NCBI GenBank assembly: GCA_037074505.1 | Contig: CM073482.1 | Span: 9,558,001 to 9,622,000, forward strand | Direction: 5' to 3' | DNA: 64,000 nt | Source of the DNA: Albizia julibrissin | Lineage: Eukaryota > Streptophyta > Magnoliopsida > Fabales > Fabaceae | Shown: positions 34,222 to 46,101 of the stretch, in pieces | Numbering within the stretch: position 1 is the stretch's first letter | Layout: the number at the start of each line of letters is the position of its first letter | Position numbers and translations under genes: made by a program | The notes under the pieces: generated by a model | Databases searched by the model: none | Seen by the model: only the letters and a program-made list of their open reading frames with translations | Told to the model about the DNA's origin: nothing

Positions 34222-34485
34222 TTTGGAAATTTTTTTTGCAATACTTATACTTTTCCTCAATTTTAAATTTTGGACATATGTATTTGTTTCTTTTTTTAAT
34301 TAAATCTTTTAACTTTGCACTATTAACATTGTTAGATCTAATAACTTTACTTTGTTAGCATCGTTAACCCCATTATAAGAGCTAACAATGCTAACAAAAT
34401 AAACTTAAAAGATTTAATCAAAAGAAAACACACACATATATCTTTAAAATTGAGGCAAAGTGTATATACCTGTAAATGATTTTTT
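34222..34485. mobile_element. Foldback MITE
   Basis: The left arm CCTCAATTTTAAATTTTGG pairs with TTTAAAATTGAGG on the right. Inner arms TAACATTGTTAG and GCTAACAATGCTAACA also pair. No coding capacity. Confidence 0.5.
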
Positions 34486-35344
34486 CTTGTATAAAAGTCT
34501 TGAAATTAGAATATAATTAATGAGGATGAAAGTTATGAACAATGTGACTGTGTCGAAACTATTAGTTTAATTGTTAGAGGTTGTGATAATAATCATTCTT
34601 TAAAGACATAATTGATGATATTAAATTAGTTATGAATATTAGCAGGTCTCGTAAAGAGAGAATCTAACCGCGTAGTTAACCATTTGACTAAGTTATCCAT
34701 AACATGGATTGCAACTTCAGTATCGTTGATCAACTACACGGTTAGGCAAGACGTAGAGCTTGATGAAAGGAACTAGATGTCATACGATGTTGTAATGTCT
34801 TCCATGAAGTAATGATATCCAGTATCAAGGCCCCAAAAAAAAAAATACAGACATTTATGGTTTTTTTGGCATTATATTGAAAAATCATAGTACTCTCGAT
34901 TAAATCAACTTTTTAGAGGGATCAATTCATAAATATATATTGCACCTAGTCTAATCCAGACTCAATGCAGAACAAATATCCAAATTATGGTCAAATTTTG
35001 TGTGTTAACTTTGAAAATGACTATTTAACCCAGGAAGTCTCAAGAACAATCGTACGTAAGTGGGAGGGCCTTCGTGGAAGGAGCGACAATTAAGAGTATT
35101 ATTATCATCTTAGTTTGAATTCTTATTCATAATCAATCACTCATCATTACTAAGCTTCCTCATCCAACTATTCCTCTCCTAAAAATCACAAATGGTGGCT
35201 GTGTGTTTATAATTTTTTTTAGTCAGAAAATTTTTAAACTGTTTTCACCTAACTCATGAGTTAGGCTGAAAACTTGAATTTCATAACCATAATTAGCTCT
35301 AGCCAAAAGAATTCCAATCAGTGTCTCCAAATTAAAAATTAGTA

Positions 35345-35685
35345 GAAATTGTATTTAGGTCTCGGAGAAGAGAAAATATAATAAAATGGCTTTTTAAAAT
35401 CTCAAAATTCCATTTTGAAGTCCTGTAAGACTTTTTTTCAATAAATTTTAATTTTCAAATGCCAATTGACTTGTTAATAAACGCTTATGAATTTATCAGT
35501 GAATGCGCCCATGAACTTGTTAGTGGATACCCCTAGATTTGTCAGTAGACACCCATGTGCTTATCAGTGAAACTGTAATTTATTGTAAAAAAGTCTCACG
35601 AGACTTAAATATAATTTTGAGATTTTAAAAGACCATTTTATTATATTTTCTCTTCCTCTTGACCTAAGTACAATTTTTTGTAAAA
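35345..35685. mobile_element. Foldback MITE family A, copy 1
   Basis: The arm TTTAGGTCTCGGAGAAGAGA leads to AAAATATAATAAAATGG, which pairs with CCATTTTATTATATTTT on the right. A second, diverged copy lies at about 54525-54840, with the same middle (CACTGATAAATTCATGA-like sequence). Confidence 0.5.
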
Positions 35686-35759
35686 ATTATAGAGCAACAT
35701 AACACATTATTTTAAAATTAGTGCAAATATAATATTGTCATACTGTGACACTTAATTTA

Positions 35760-36019
35760 CTCCATCCTATTAATAAGACACCAAGTATTAGTTCTCATAT
35801 ATTAAGGAATGTTAGCTAAGTTGTTAAATTTATCTTGAATTGATAATTTTTTTCAACTTTATCCCTATGTAAATTATATGACTTAATTTTTTTTCAATTT
35901 TAAACCTCACTTAATAATAAAGGTAAAATGGGGAAAAAGTAATTAATATAACGGTTGGCATCATTTACCCTATTTGAGACCAAAAAAATGCTTTTGATTG
36001 GTTATATGACTATAGGGAG
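35760..36019. mobile_element. Stowaway-like MITE
   Basis: Left CTCCATCCTATTAATAAGAC after TA; right GACTATAGGGAG before TA. About 260 bp. Confidence 0.6.
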
Positions 36020-36889
36020 TATCAATCAATTCAATATTTAATACATGCTATATATAATTGTAAACCGTGGCATTGGATTGCTGAACATAAATCCAAAAGC
36101 TACTCAATTTAATTTCTAGCAATCTTCTAGATCTCTTTATTTTATTTCAATTAATATTTTAAAATCGGAAGAGGAGCATTAATATTACTACTTTTTTGGG
36201 TTAGAATAATATATAGTGACAAAATTTTGGGTTAGTGACAGGATAATTGAATTTACACACATGTTAACCATCTTTACTGAGAACTTTATCAGGATTCTTT
36301 ATACATATTCAAATAATTTTTTACTATCCCCTCAATAGATATGCCATCTCCATTTTCTCTTGTATATGAAAATTATAATCTAACATTTTTCTGGATGACC
36401 ACACATTTATGTCAGTATTTTCATTTCGGCTACCTAACTTTTGTTTATATTATCCGGCTGTTGTCTAACATTGACTACCATATATTATTATTGGTTTTAT
36501 AATCATTCCATAAAACTTCACATTTAGTTTGTTTGGTATATTTATGTCATAAATAACCCACCATGTCTTTCTCTATTATAACCATCTATATATCTTATAT
36601 TTTATGCATGACACCAATCAATTTCATCGCCATTTTGCACTATGATCCCAAATATATACTTGAGCTTTAATGCTTGTGGTATGATCTTCTAATCTCCAAC
36701 TTTCACCTCCAAGTTATTTCTAATTTGTCTTTTAATTAAATTAAACTTGCAATGCATAAATAACCCACGATGTCTTCCCCCCCCCTAAAAAAAAACTTCC
36801 AAAAACACTTTTCTATGTACCTGAAATTTTTTCTAATTCAATTATAATAACAAAAGATACCCACAAGTAATAAAAAGAAAATATACACA

Positions 36890-37045
36890 ACTTTTTTTTT
36901 TTTTGGCCAGGAAAAAATAAGACTTTCATTACTGAATAACCAAATAACAAAGTCTGAGAACAGAAAACCATACAAAACATAAAACGGCCTAGTGCTAGAA
37001 CGACATAAAACAAAATAAGCATCATCTATATTCATCTACGATACC
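36890..37045 (-). mobile_element. LINE 3'-end fragment
   Basis: On the plus strand a T run (36892-36904) precedes GGCCAGGAAAAAATAAGACT and TTCATTACTGAATAACC. Read on the minus strand this is GTTATTCAGTAATGAAAGTC, CCTGGCC and poly(A), typical of plant LINE 3' ends. No coding part is left. Confidence 0.5.
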
Positions 37046-37130
37046 TGAAGCATCTTTATCCATTAGCCTACATATTTGAATTGGGGGGTGAAACATCTTT
37101 ATCCATTAGCCTACATAATTGAATTGGAGG
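37046..37130. repeat. 43-bp tandem duplication
   Basis: CATCTTTATCCATTAGCCTA is present twice, followed by CATATTTGAATTGG and CATAATTGAATTGG; the period is 43 bp. Confidence 0.75.
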
Positions 37131-37274
37131 CCCCAACCCCCAATTCAAAGGACACGAAACTTTTTAATAAAGCTTTAACCATTCAATCAGTAACTAAAGG
37201 CTTCCCCGAAAATTCACATATAGGAGTGATTTCGGTTAAGACTCCTTTTAAAAAGGTCTTAGATATATCAGAGT

Positions 37275-37495
37275 TATTAAATTCGGATTAGACTAGCTGG
37301 TCGGTCTGTAAAACCGGTGACCCAGATAGAAAATCAAACCGGTTCGGGTAGTGAACAGGTTTTTTTAATCAATTGTTTTAATTTTTTTTATAATTTTATA
37401 TTAATAAACCTGAAATCTTTATTTTCTCACCAGTTTGACTCTGATCTAGCCCACTGACCCTTAATCTAATACCCGATTAGTTCACTGACCGTTAC
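37275..37495. repeat. Dispersed CCGGTT repeat, inverse of 15930-16170
   Basis: Contains AAAACCGGTGACCC, CAAACCGGTTCGGG and TTTTATATTAATAAACC, matching the reverse complement of the repeat near 16 kb. Confidence 0.5.
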
Positions 37496-38047
37496 TTGAA
37501 TATACAACCATAGATACACACAACACAACTCATAATTAATCAACTGGCGGAGTGAACTTCTAAGAAGAATCCCACAAAAAAGGTAATAAGATTCTGGCAT
37601 TACTTTTTAGAGGAAGCTGAAGGTTTCAAAAAGATAAAATAAAATAAACGGGTTGGTAAAAACTCACTCGGCACGTGCTCTGTTGAAACACGGAGGAAAT
37701 TCGTCAATGTTCAAAGAAGATGGGTTAAACAAACGACAAATAAATGAATAATAGAAATAAATGAAAGAAGACAGAGACAGAGACTCCTTTTCACACTGCA
37801 CTGACCGTTGGCGGAAACTGCGAACTGTGAACGTTCACCTTAGCTTGGCCCTCCCAAGTCCCAACATATTAAATATTTGGTTGCCTCTATTTTATTATGC
37901 ACGTACACCATTACCAATGTGTGGAGTGAGTGGGGAAGGTCCAATTACTTGTTGATAATCTTAACTTTCAAAATATGACAATGTCTTCCCAAAGCTATCA
38001 TTTTTAAGAGCCGCTAAATTGACATGTTTTAGCACTTTAATTTGGGA

Positions 38048-38330
38048 TCAATTAAATTGGGACATTCTTTTATATCGCATTATAATTCTCACTCTCTCCT
38101 CTTCTACTTTTATCATATTTATAAAACACCTTATTATTAAATTTTTTACATGATTGTATAATTTCACTCTTTATTTACTATTACGTCGACCTTGTTCTCA
38201 TGGGGTATATATACTTTATATTAAATAGGAATAAAATTACAAATTTATTAAATTTTATGGCAAAGTTAATAAAGTTTAAAATTTTTTTAATCTATATAAA
38301 ATATGTTGTCTTATAAATAGGACCATATAT
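38048..38330. mobile_element. Diverged Stowaway-like MITE, same family as 61291-61510
   Basis: Shares with the copy near 61.3 kb the order TTATAAAACACC-like arm, GTCGACCTTGTTCTCAT, GGGGTATATA and CAAAGTTAATAAAGTTTAA. Terminal bases have decayed. Confidence 0.4.
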
Positions 38331-39633
38331 ATAATTATATTTTACAAGGGCATATTAATTAATTTACATAATTAGAAAAATTAGTTAAAAGTGGCGTAAT
38401 TGCTTTTGCTGGCTAGCTATATACTCTTTTGGTCATATTTAGCTAGAAGGCAAAGATGGTGGTTTTTTTTGTCTTATTTATCTCTTATAGGAAAATTCTT
38501 ATGCTAGACAAAAAGATAAATAAAAAAATCCTATAAATTAAAACTTTTCAATTAGTGGAAAGAGGGAACCATATGTTGACGTCAACATTGTGTAGGCCGA
38601 CAGCGATTAATTAACAACTCTAGATATTTGGTCAATAGAGCTTAGAAACATTGATTATGTGTGACTAATGTCTCATCAACGTAACGATACACACTAATCC
38701 AATCCATCCCTTTAATATTTTTCCACATTAGCTTTAATTAAATTGACTTTATCTCCACGCCAGCTTTCACACTCCTTTTAGATTTTTCCAACTTCAACTT
38801 GATCCGAAATATTAATTTTATGGAGCATCGTGTTCAATCTGTCTGACTAACAACAGTGTTTTTTTTTTTAAATCTGGGTCACCCATTTTTTATTATTTTT
38901 TAATTCAAAACTGATGACTTTACAGAGGACCATCACTTGCTTTTGCATATATTTTTTTTTTATTGCTTGATGGTAATTTATATATATATATTATCAATTG
39001 CGGGGACCAACTTTATTAAAATAACAATTATTAATTACAAAACACATTCGAACTTAGCTTTAAACATGATTAAAACCAACATAACATCAAAAAATATTTA
39101 AAGAGAAATATAACATCAAACATCACGTTGGATGCTTCAAGCTTCAATTTTTTTTTTTTAAAGGAAGTCATGTGAACATATATATGTGAACACAATTATA
39201 ATTTCTGTGGAGTGGAAAAAATTTCTCGAGTTGTTGCCAGCTAAACCGTGCTAAGTGACAAAACAATGTTGCGGATAAAGTTTTCAAATTAATGCTCATT
39301 GAGTATTCATTTTTTTTTCCTGAGATATATAAATGTAATTTTTCCAAACTTAAAAGGTTATGGAGCTCACAAACATTCCGACGACCGAGAAGGCGAGAGA
39401 AGTCTTGGATGTGCCCCACTGCTTTATTTATCCCAACATCCTACGTTTCCTATATTTTCCACTCGCCCTCCTAAAGTTAGTTTATATAGGATCTTCTCAA
39501 TAGATATGGTTTAGTGTTTATCCCTTTTTCCTTGTTTGTAGTGAGTGTTTTTCCATTTTGTTGGCAAGAAAGTGTTTATCCATTTTGCTTAATTCATTCT
39601 TTTTTTTTTCTTACATTGTCGTACTTATTTTAG

Positions 39634-39884
39634 TACCCGTTTAATTCTTAATATAAAATATATTTATCTAATTTGATTATATTAAAAAACTTAATTAATA
39701 TGACATATATTTTCTAAAACACCTTAATCATATTCGTTAATTTATTCTATCTTTTTCTTACTTGATTATTATTTAATGAGATTAGTTGGGGTAAATTAAG
39801 AAAAATTTGAAAAACATGACAATGATATTTTATATTTAAAACTAGTATTAATTAACTTTATAATTAAGTCCTACATTAAGGATT
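39634..39884. mobile_element. Diverged Stowaway-like MITE, family with 49499 and 53581
   Basis: Shares AATTTGATTATATTAA, GACATATATTTTCTAAAACACC and TTTTTCTTACTTG-like segments with the two later copies. Ends are eroded. Confidence 0.4.
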
Positions 39885-40038
39885 GAATCACGTAATTTTT
39901 TCTAACCTTCTTTGTCTCACATTTGACATATTCATTAAAATATGAATATTTTAGGAAATTTTTTACCTAATAATATAAATAACCCAATCAATTTTCTTAA
40001 ACTCCATAAATATGTCAACCACTCCCTTTGAAGGTGCC

Positions 40039-42179
40039 TGTAACATCTTGTTTTTTTAAAAAAAAAAATAAAAAAATAAAAAAAAATAAAAAAAAAATAA
40101 TAAATAAATAATAATATATTATATTATTATTATAATATATAATATAATAATATAATATAAAATATTATATATATATATTTTATATATATATATATAATGG
40201 CTGCGCCTAATGGCGCAGCCATTATAGAAATTGGGGGTGGCGTGCCACCCCCAATTAAATAAAAATATATATATGTGGTAGGTGGCAAGCCACCTACCAC
40301 GGCAATGGAGGGGGTATATATACCCCTCCCATTTCTCCATTTCATCACACGATGAAATGGAGCATATTTTGGGAAAAAGAGGGTTATGAGTTAGCTTTTG
40401 CAGTTTTAGAGGGATCAATAAGGTACATAAATTCTCTTCTAATCACAAAATTTTCTTCATGAAAAATGTTCTAAATAATTTTCTCTTTCTTATGATATTA
40501 ATTTTGTGTTGATTAGAGAAAATTTTAAGATTTGAATTTTAGACAAAATTGAGTTTTGTCAATATAAGACTATAGAAATATTGAGGAGAATTTATAGTTA
40601 ATTTTGATCGGTTTACTTTTATTATTTAGTGGTTACAAGATTTTATAATGAATTTTTATTAGACTTTTTAACCAATTAAATCTAGATTAAATAATTTATT
40701 TAGATTATTGGAGATATTATTGTAGTTATAATCGGTTTAGTTTTGTAGATTTTGTGTTATAAAATTATATGTCATAATTTGATATTAGAAATTAAAGTTT
40801 GATATGATTTTTAATATATGTGGAGATGTTAATATTATTTAATAATTAGGTTATACTCATATAAGTTAGAAGAGTGATTTAATTAAATTAGGATATTAAT
40901 ATTAACGATTTTATGATACAAAGGTGATTAGAAAATTACTATTGTTAAATATTTAGTAAATAAAATAATTAAGGAAATGTTAGGAAATTTTATTGAGAAA
41001 TAGATCAATTATTATTATTTTTCTAAAAAGAATTAAGTGAGTTAATTATGGGGACTAATTTAGTTAGCAAGTATTATTAATTTTATTAACCAATAATTAT
41101 ATATTTATTGTAGAGTGAATTTGGCTTGTTGAACTTGAATTCTCTCTAGTTGTCAAGAACTCGAGGTAACCACTTTTCAATTTATCTTGTATGCTTGTTG
41201 ATGTGATTATAAGCATATGTTGGTATTTTTAATTACTATAAATATGTTATAGTATTTTATATATGAAATGTACAATCATAGTATGAATTATGTTTTTTTA
41301 GTAAATTTTAGTTAAGTGGGCCTGAATGATTTGGAATGATTAATGATGTATAGTATTGATTATGATATATATATGAGGATAAATTATTGATGATGATGAT
41401 GCTGAGATGTTAGATGTGATGAGGTGTGATTGGAGGAGATTTGTTTCTTTTATACCACGTGGTATAGCCCCACTGAGCGCACAGTGGATGGTTTTGGCAT
41501 TGTCAGGGCCCTTGGTACCACTCTTTTCCTTTGGCCGGGATAAGGGTCAGTTCAAGGGACAGGTGACACCCTTCCATGTTCAACGGAAAGGGAACCCATG
41601 GTCTGATATGAGCTCTGTAGCCTTTGGCCGGGGTACACCTCATTATCAGTGAGCTTGGTGCAGTTTTGTTAAAGAAACTAAACCTGTTATGTGATGTAGC
41701 CCATGGATTCTGTCAGCGGTTAAGGAGGTTATAAGGATGGTTGAGGGAGTACATATTAATTTGTTCTTTTGAAATAATAATGTTTATTTGAAAGATTATA
41801 TTTTATATTAATTTTTATTGCCCGCTTAACTATCTTGTAATCATTCCCTGCATACCTGTTAAAATGGAAGTGGTTACTGGGTCTATATGACTCATCCCGT
41901 CAATTTATTATTTTTAGGTGGAAGTCCAAACGGTGGTGCCAAGGGGGAAGCGAACGAGGCTTGATTTGATATCAAATTGTATGTCTCGTTCAGTTTTATG
42001 AGTATAATGTATATTGCCAAACTTTAGGGCCTTTTTAGGCAATCATGACATATATTTAATAATTCGCTGCATATTGGAATATGTACTGTAGACGGAGCAT
42101 TTGATATGATATTTATATAATATTATTTTATTTCTTGTTGAAATGATGGATTTTGAGGTAATTTAAGGAGGATGTTACA
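40039..42179 (+). repeat. 5' LTR
   Basis: 2,141 bp, TGTAACATC to GATGTTACA. It holds an A-rich leader, a TA-rich stretch that could serve as TATA region (about 40170-40197), five hairpins at 40193-40362, and a better-balanced segment near 41400-41660 with a palindrome TATACCACGTGGTATA that includes a CACGTG G-box. Confidence 0.9.
40193..40362. other. Five consecutive hairpins in the 5' LTR
   Basis: Perfect or near-perfect inverted repeats in a row: 40193-40226 (15-bp arms, TATAATGGCTGCGCC, loop TAAT); 40230-40255 (12-bp arms ATTGGGGGTGGC); 40275-40300 (12-bp arms GTGGTAGGTGGC); 40307-40329 (GGAGGGG with one bulged G, TATATATA centre); 40335-40362 (12-bp arms CTCCATTTCATC, loop ACAC). The same five occur in the 3' LTR at 44247-44416. 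Confidence 0.9.
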
Positions 42180-42182
42180 AAT

Positions 42183-42194
42183 TGGTATCAGAGC
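42183..42194 (+). other. Primer-binding site (initiator tRNA-Met)
   Basis: TGGTATCAGAGC begins four bases after the LTR end. It is complementary to the 3' end of plant initiator tRNA-Met, the usual primer of plant LTR retrotransposons. Confidence 0.9.
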
Positions 42195-42343
42195 TTAGGA
42201 TTTTAAAGTTCTGGGATTTTTCAATATCATATAGTTGCATTGGCAATATACATTAGGTTACTCATATGCTTCCCCTTTGTATCTGATTTTTTTTTCTTCT
42301 TCTTTGTTGCTTATTATTATGGGTTACGTTATTTAGGAGAAAA

Positions 42344-43624
42344 ATGGTAGATACGCGTGGGACGCAATCAGCTAGAGACCCAATTGACAATGGTCAACCT
42401 TTAGAACCACAAGATGCTGATACAATCTTACGGGAGTTGCTGACTACAGTACGTGGACTCGGTCAAATGGTGCAAAGGCATGAGGATGAATTAAATAAAA
42501 GGAAGGGTCCAGAGGAAGAGCACTCTATTCATGAGAGTGGGTCTGAGGGTAATGGAACTCACAATGGTCATCATGCTGGTGGTGGCCATAATATTACCTC
42601 AATGACAAGGGATAACAATTCTGAGGAGTATGCTAAAGTTTCTATCACAAAAATCTGGAAGGAGGTGCATAAGTTTTCACCGCAAACCTTTGATGGTAAG
42701 TTCAACCCAAAAGTTAGTGAAGGTTGGATTGACCGATTGGAGACTATCTTCTCAATTGTTGAATGCAATGAACAACAAAAGGTGGTAATAGCAGTAGTGT
42801 TACTAGTGGATGATGCAAAAATGTGGTGGAAAAGCACCAAACCTGTAGATGGGACCATTCCAAACTGGGAAGAGTTTAAGGTGATATTCCGTCAACATTA
42901 TTTTCCAGCAGCTTTACGGTCGCTTAAGGAGACCGAGTTCTATACTTTTGAACAAAGTGACCTAGACATAGACTCATTCATTGCACAATTTCTTGAGTTA
43001 GTCAAGTATACTGCTTGTGGACCATCACAAATGAAAGAAGTTTGGATGGCAGATAGGCTACTACAAAAGGCTAGACCAGAATTTAGAAGGCAGTTAATAC
43101 CTCTGCAGATTACTTCTTTTGAGGATATGTGTACACGGCTTCGTTTATTGGATGCAGAGATACGTGGTTATAATTATGAGCCCGAACCCAAGAGAGACCC
43201 ACAGGGCCGAATCTCATCTTATACTGGTCCTACTGGAGGTTTTAATAAGAGGAGTAGTGATAGTTTTACTGATTCTGGAAATTCAGAAAAAGAAAAGAAC
43301 AAGCGACCAATGGGAACATTCCATAATGGATCTGGTTCAAGGACTCAGGCTCAGAGGAGCCAAGGCGGGGGAAATCAATTATCCCATAGAGACTCTACTG
43401 CCCCTGTGTCTAGCACTGCTAGGACCCCAGCTTGCTTGAAATGTGGAAGGTACCATCAGGGAAATTGTTTGACTTGTTTTACGTGTGGTAAAGTAGGGCA
43501 CATCTCTCGCTTTTGTTCGGAAGGAAAGCAAAACTCTCATGCCTCCAGATCTACTATGCCAGGGCGAGTTTTTGCTTTGACTCAAGAGGAGGCGGGTACT
43601 CCACCTGATGTTATTAGAGACTAA
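42344..43624 (+). CDS. gag: Retrotransposon Gag polyprotein with zinc knuckles
   Basis: 426 residues, intact, starting at the first ATG (MVDTRGTQ) about 150 nt after the primer-binding site. It would form the virus-like particle and bind element RNA. Residues about 30-60 are coiled-coil-like (RELLTTVRGLGQMVQRHEDE). A retrotransposon-gag capsid domain spans about 110-270, with WIDRLETIF, DDAKMWWKS, WEEFKVIFRQHYFP and RPEFRRQL. A basic, Ser/Gly-rich linker follows. Near 372-398 lie an atypical CLKCGRYHQGNC and a classical knuckle CFTCGKVGHISRFC (CX2CX4HX4C). The frame ends 30 residues later, where protease would begin in an autonomous element. Its intactness, with no pol, suggests selection or very recent insertion. 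Confidence 0.93.
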   Translation: MVDTRGTQSARDPIDNGQPLEPQDADTILRELLTTVRGLGQMVQRHEDELNKRKGPEEEHSIHESGSEGNGTHNGHHAGGGHNITSMTRDNNSEEYAKVSITKIWKEVHKFSPQTFDGKFNPKVSEGWIDRLETIFSIVECNEQQKVVIAVVLLVDDAKMWWKSTKPVDGTIPNWEEFKVIFRQHYFPAALRSLKETEFYTFEQSDLDIDSFIAQFLELVKYTACGPSQMKEVWMADRLLQKARPEFRRQLIPLQITSFEDMCTRLRLLDAEIRGYNYEPEPKRDPQGRISSYTGPTGGFNKRSSDSFTDSGNSEKEKNKRPMGTFHNGSGSRTQAQRSQGGGNQLSHRDSTAPVSSTARTPACLKCGRYHQGNCLTCFTCGKVGHISRFCSEGKQNSHASRSTMPGRVFALTQEEAGTPPDVIRD

Positions 43625-43952
43625 ACTTACATATTTGTGAGTTACTTTTCGATATAAATGTGCCAATACTTGTTGGATCTTATGTGGAAATTAATGTAGG
43701 ATTGAATATTGTGATTCGCTAAATAAAAATTTTTCTTCGTTTACCCCTTAGGAACTTGATATGATTTTGAGTGTGGATTAGTTTACAGCCAATAGTGCTA
43801 TATTTGAGCCTGAAAAAAAAAAAAAATTATCTTCTTACTTAATTTGTGCTTAGGAAGATTCCTAGTAGCCTTCCATTAGTGTCATCTATTCATGTATTGC
43901 ACTTAAATTTTATGAAAGTTGTTGATTAGGAAATATTAAAGGATAAGGATAG

Positions 43953-43987
<35 letters not shown>

Positions 43988-44091
43988 TAATAACATTGAT
44001 TTTTATGGTATATCTAGATGAGATTTGCATAATGAAGTGTATAATTTGTGTTGGAAATTTTGGGGACAAAATTCTATTTAGGTGGGAGAAT
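43625..44091 (+). other. Retrotransposon interior after gag; no pol; purine-rich tract
   Basis: About 470 bp between the gag stop and the 3' LTR, with an A(30)-type run at about 43956-43983 and no recognisable pol frame. GGTGGGAGA just before the 3' LTR (44080-44089) is the probable polypurine tract priming plus-strand synthesis. Confidence 0.7.
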
Positions 44092-46090
44092 TGTAACATC
44101 TTGTTTTTTTAAAAAAAAAAATAAAAAAATAAAAAAAAAATAAAAAAAAAATAATAAATAAATAATAATATATTATATTATTATTATAATATATAATATA
44201 ATAATATAATATAAAATATTATATATATATATTTTATATATATATATATAATGGCTGCGCCTAATGGCGCAGCCATTATAGAAATTGGGGGTGGCGTGCC
44301 ACCCCCAATTAAATAAAAATATATATATGTGGTAGGTGGCAAGCCACCTACCACGGCAATGGAGGGGGTATATATACCCCTCCCATTTCTCCATTTCATC
44401 ACACGATGAAATGGAGCATATTTTGGGAAAAAGAGGGTTATGAGTTAGCTTTTGCAGTTTTAGAGGGATCAATAAGGTACATAAATTCTCTTCTAATCAC
44501 AAAATTTTCTTCATGAAAAATGTTCTAAATAATTTTCTCTTTCTTATGATATTAATTTTGTGTTGATTAGAGAAAATTTTAAGATTTGAATTTTAGACAA
44601 AATTGAGTTTTGTCAATATAAGACTATAGAAATATTGAGGAGAATTTATAGTTAATTTTGATCGGTTTACTTTTATTATTTAGTGGTTACAAGATTTTAT
44701 AATGAATTTTTATTAGACTTTTTAACCAATTAAATCTAGATTAAATAATTTATTTAGATTATTGGAGATATTATTGTAGTTATAATCGGTTTAGTTTTGT
44801 AGATTTTGTGTTATAAAATTATATGTCATAATTTGATATTAGAAATTAAAGTTTGATATGATTTTTAATATATGTGGAGATGTTAATATTATTTAATAAT
44901 TAGGTTATACTCATATAAGTTAGAAGAGTGATTTAATTAAATTAGGATATTAATATTAACGATTTTATGATACAAAGGTGATTAGAAAATTACTATTGTT
45001 AAATATTTAGTAAATAAAATAATTAAGGAAATGTTAGGAAATTTTATTGAGAAATAGATCAATTATTATTATTTTTCTAAAAAGAATTAAGTGAGTTAAT
45101 TATGGGGACTAATTTAGTTAGCAAGTATTATTAATTTTATTAACCAATAATTATATATTTATTGTAGAGTGAATTTGGCTTGTTGAACTTGAATTCTCTC
45201 TAGTTGTCAAGAACTCGAGGTAACCACTTTTCAATTTATCTTGTATGCTTGTTGATGTGATTATAAGCATATGTTGGTATTTTTAATTACTATAAATATG
45301 TTATAGTATTTTATATATGAAATGTACAATCATAGTATGAATTATGTTTTTTTAGTAAATTTTAGTTAAGTGGGCCTGAATGATTTGGAATGATTAATGA
45401 TGTATAGTATTGATTATGATATATATATGAGGATAAATTATTGATGATGATGATGCTGAGATGTTAGATGTGATGAGGTGTGATTGGAGGAGATTTGTTT
45501 CTTTTATACCACGTGGTATAGCCCCACTGAGCGCACAGTGGATGGTTTTGGCATTGTCAGGGCCCTTGGTACCACTCTTTTCCTTTGGCCGGGATAAGGG
45601 TCAGTTCAAGGGACAGGTGACACCCTTCCATGTTCAACGGAAAGGGAACCCATGGTCTGATATGAGCTCTGTAGCCTTTGGCCGGGGTACACCTCATTAT
45701 CAGTGAGCTTGGTGCAGTTTTGTTAAAGAAACTAAACCTGTTATGTGATGTAGCCCATGGATTCTGTCAGCGGTTAAGGAGGTTATAAGGATGGTTGAGG
45801 GAGTACATATTAATTTGTTCTTTTGAAATAATAATGTTTATTTGAAAGATTATATTTTATATTAATTTTTATTGCCCGCTTAACTATCTTGTAATCATTC
45901 CCTGCATACCTGTTAAAATGGAAGTGGTTACTGGGTCTATATGACTCATCCCGTCAATTTATTATTTTTAGGTGGAAGTCCAAACGGTGGTGCCAAGGGG
46001 GAAGCGAACGAGGCTTGATTTGATATCAAATTGTATGTCTCGTTCAGTTTTATGAGTATAATGTATATTGCCAAACTTTAGGGCCTTTTT
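44092..46090 (+). repeat. 3' LTR, truncated by 143 bp
   Basis: Matches 5' LTR positions 40039-42036, including the five hairpins (44247-44416) and the G-box palindrome. Identity stops after GGGCCTTTTT (46081-46090). The remaining 143 bp, with the TTACA terminus, are absent from the window. Confidence 0.9.
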
Positions 46091-46101
46091 ATGAGTATAA
46101 T

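Larger units (their letters stand above)
29084..40038. other. Gene-poor stretch: repeats only, no host gene recognised
   Basis: Apart from the repeats listed separately, this 11-kb stretch is AT-rich with short scattered frames showing no protein similarity I recognise. Frames near 32095-32442 and 37761-37955 have atypical composition and no motif. Distal regulatory sequence cannot be excluded. Confidence 0.5.
40039..46090 (+). mobile_element. Gag-only Ty3/gypsy-type LTR retrotransposon (TR-GAG), 3' LTR truncated
   Basis: Two near-identical LTRs (40039-42179 and 44092-46090) flank a 1.9-kb interior with a tRNA-Met binding site, one gag gene and a purine-rich tract, but no protease, reverse transcriptase, RNase H or integrase. 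This matches the TR-GAG class, mobilised in trans by autonomous relatives. The LTRs start TGTAACATC; the complete 5' one ends GATGTTACA. The only LTR difference I saw is one base of length in an A run, so insertion is recent. The last 143 bp of the 3' LTR are missing, replaced by the palindromic array from 46102. No target duplication can therefore be paired with the left flank GTGCC. Confidence 0.9.

Noticed and set aside
40119..40418. Minus-strand frames of 72-99 codons in each LTR (also 44173-44472)
   Set aside because: They run through the hairpins and TA repeats and are antisense to the element; composition is that of low-complexity DNA.
41407..41652. 81-codon plus-strand frame in each LTR (also 45461-45706)
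   Set aside because: Lies wholly within the LTR and is duplicated only because the LTR is; no known domain.
42571..43666. Antisense frames opposite gag
   Set aside because: Shadows of the gag reading frame; no recognisable product.
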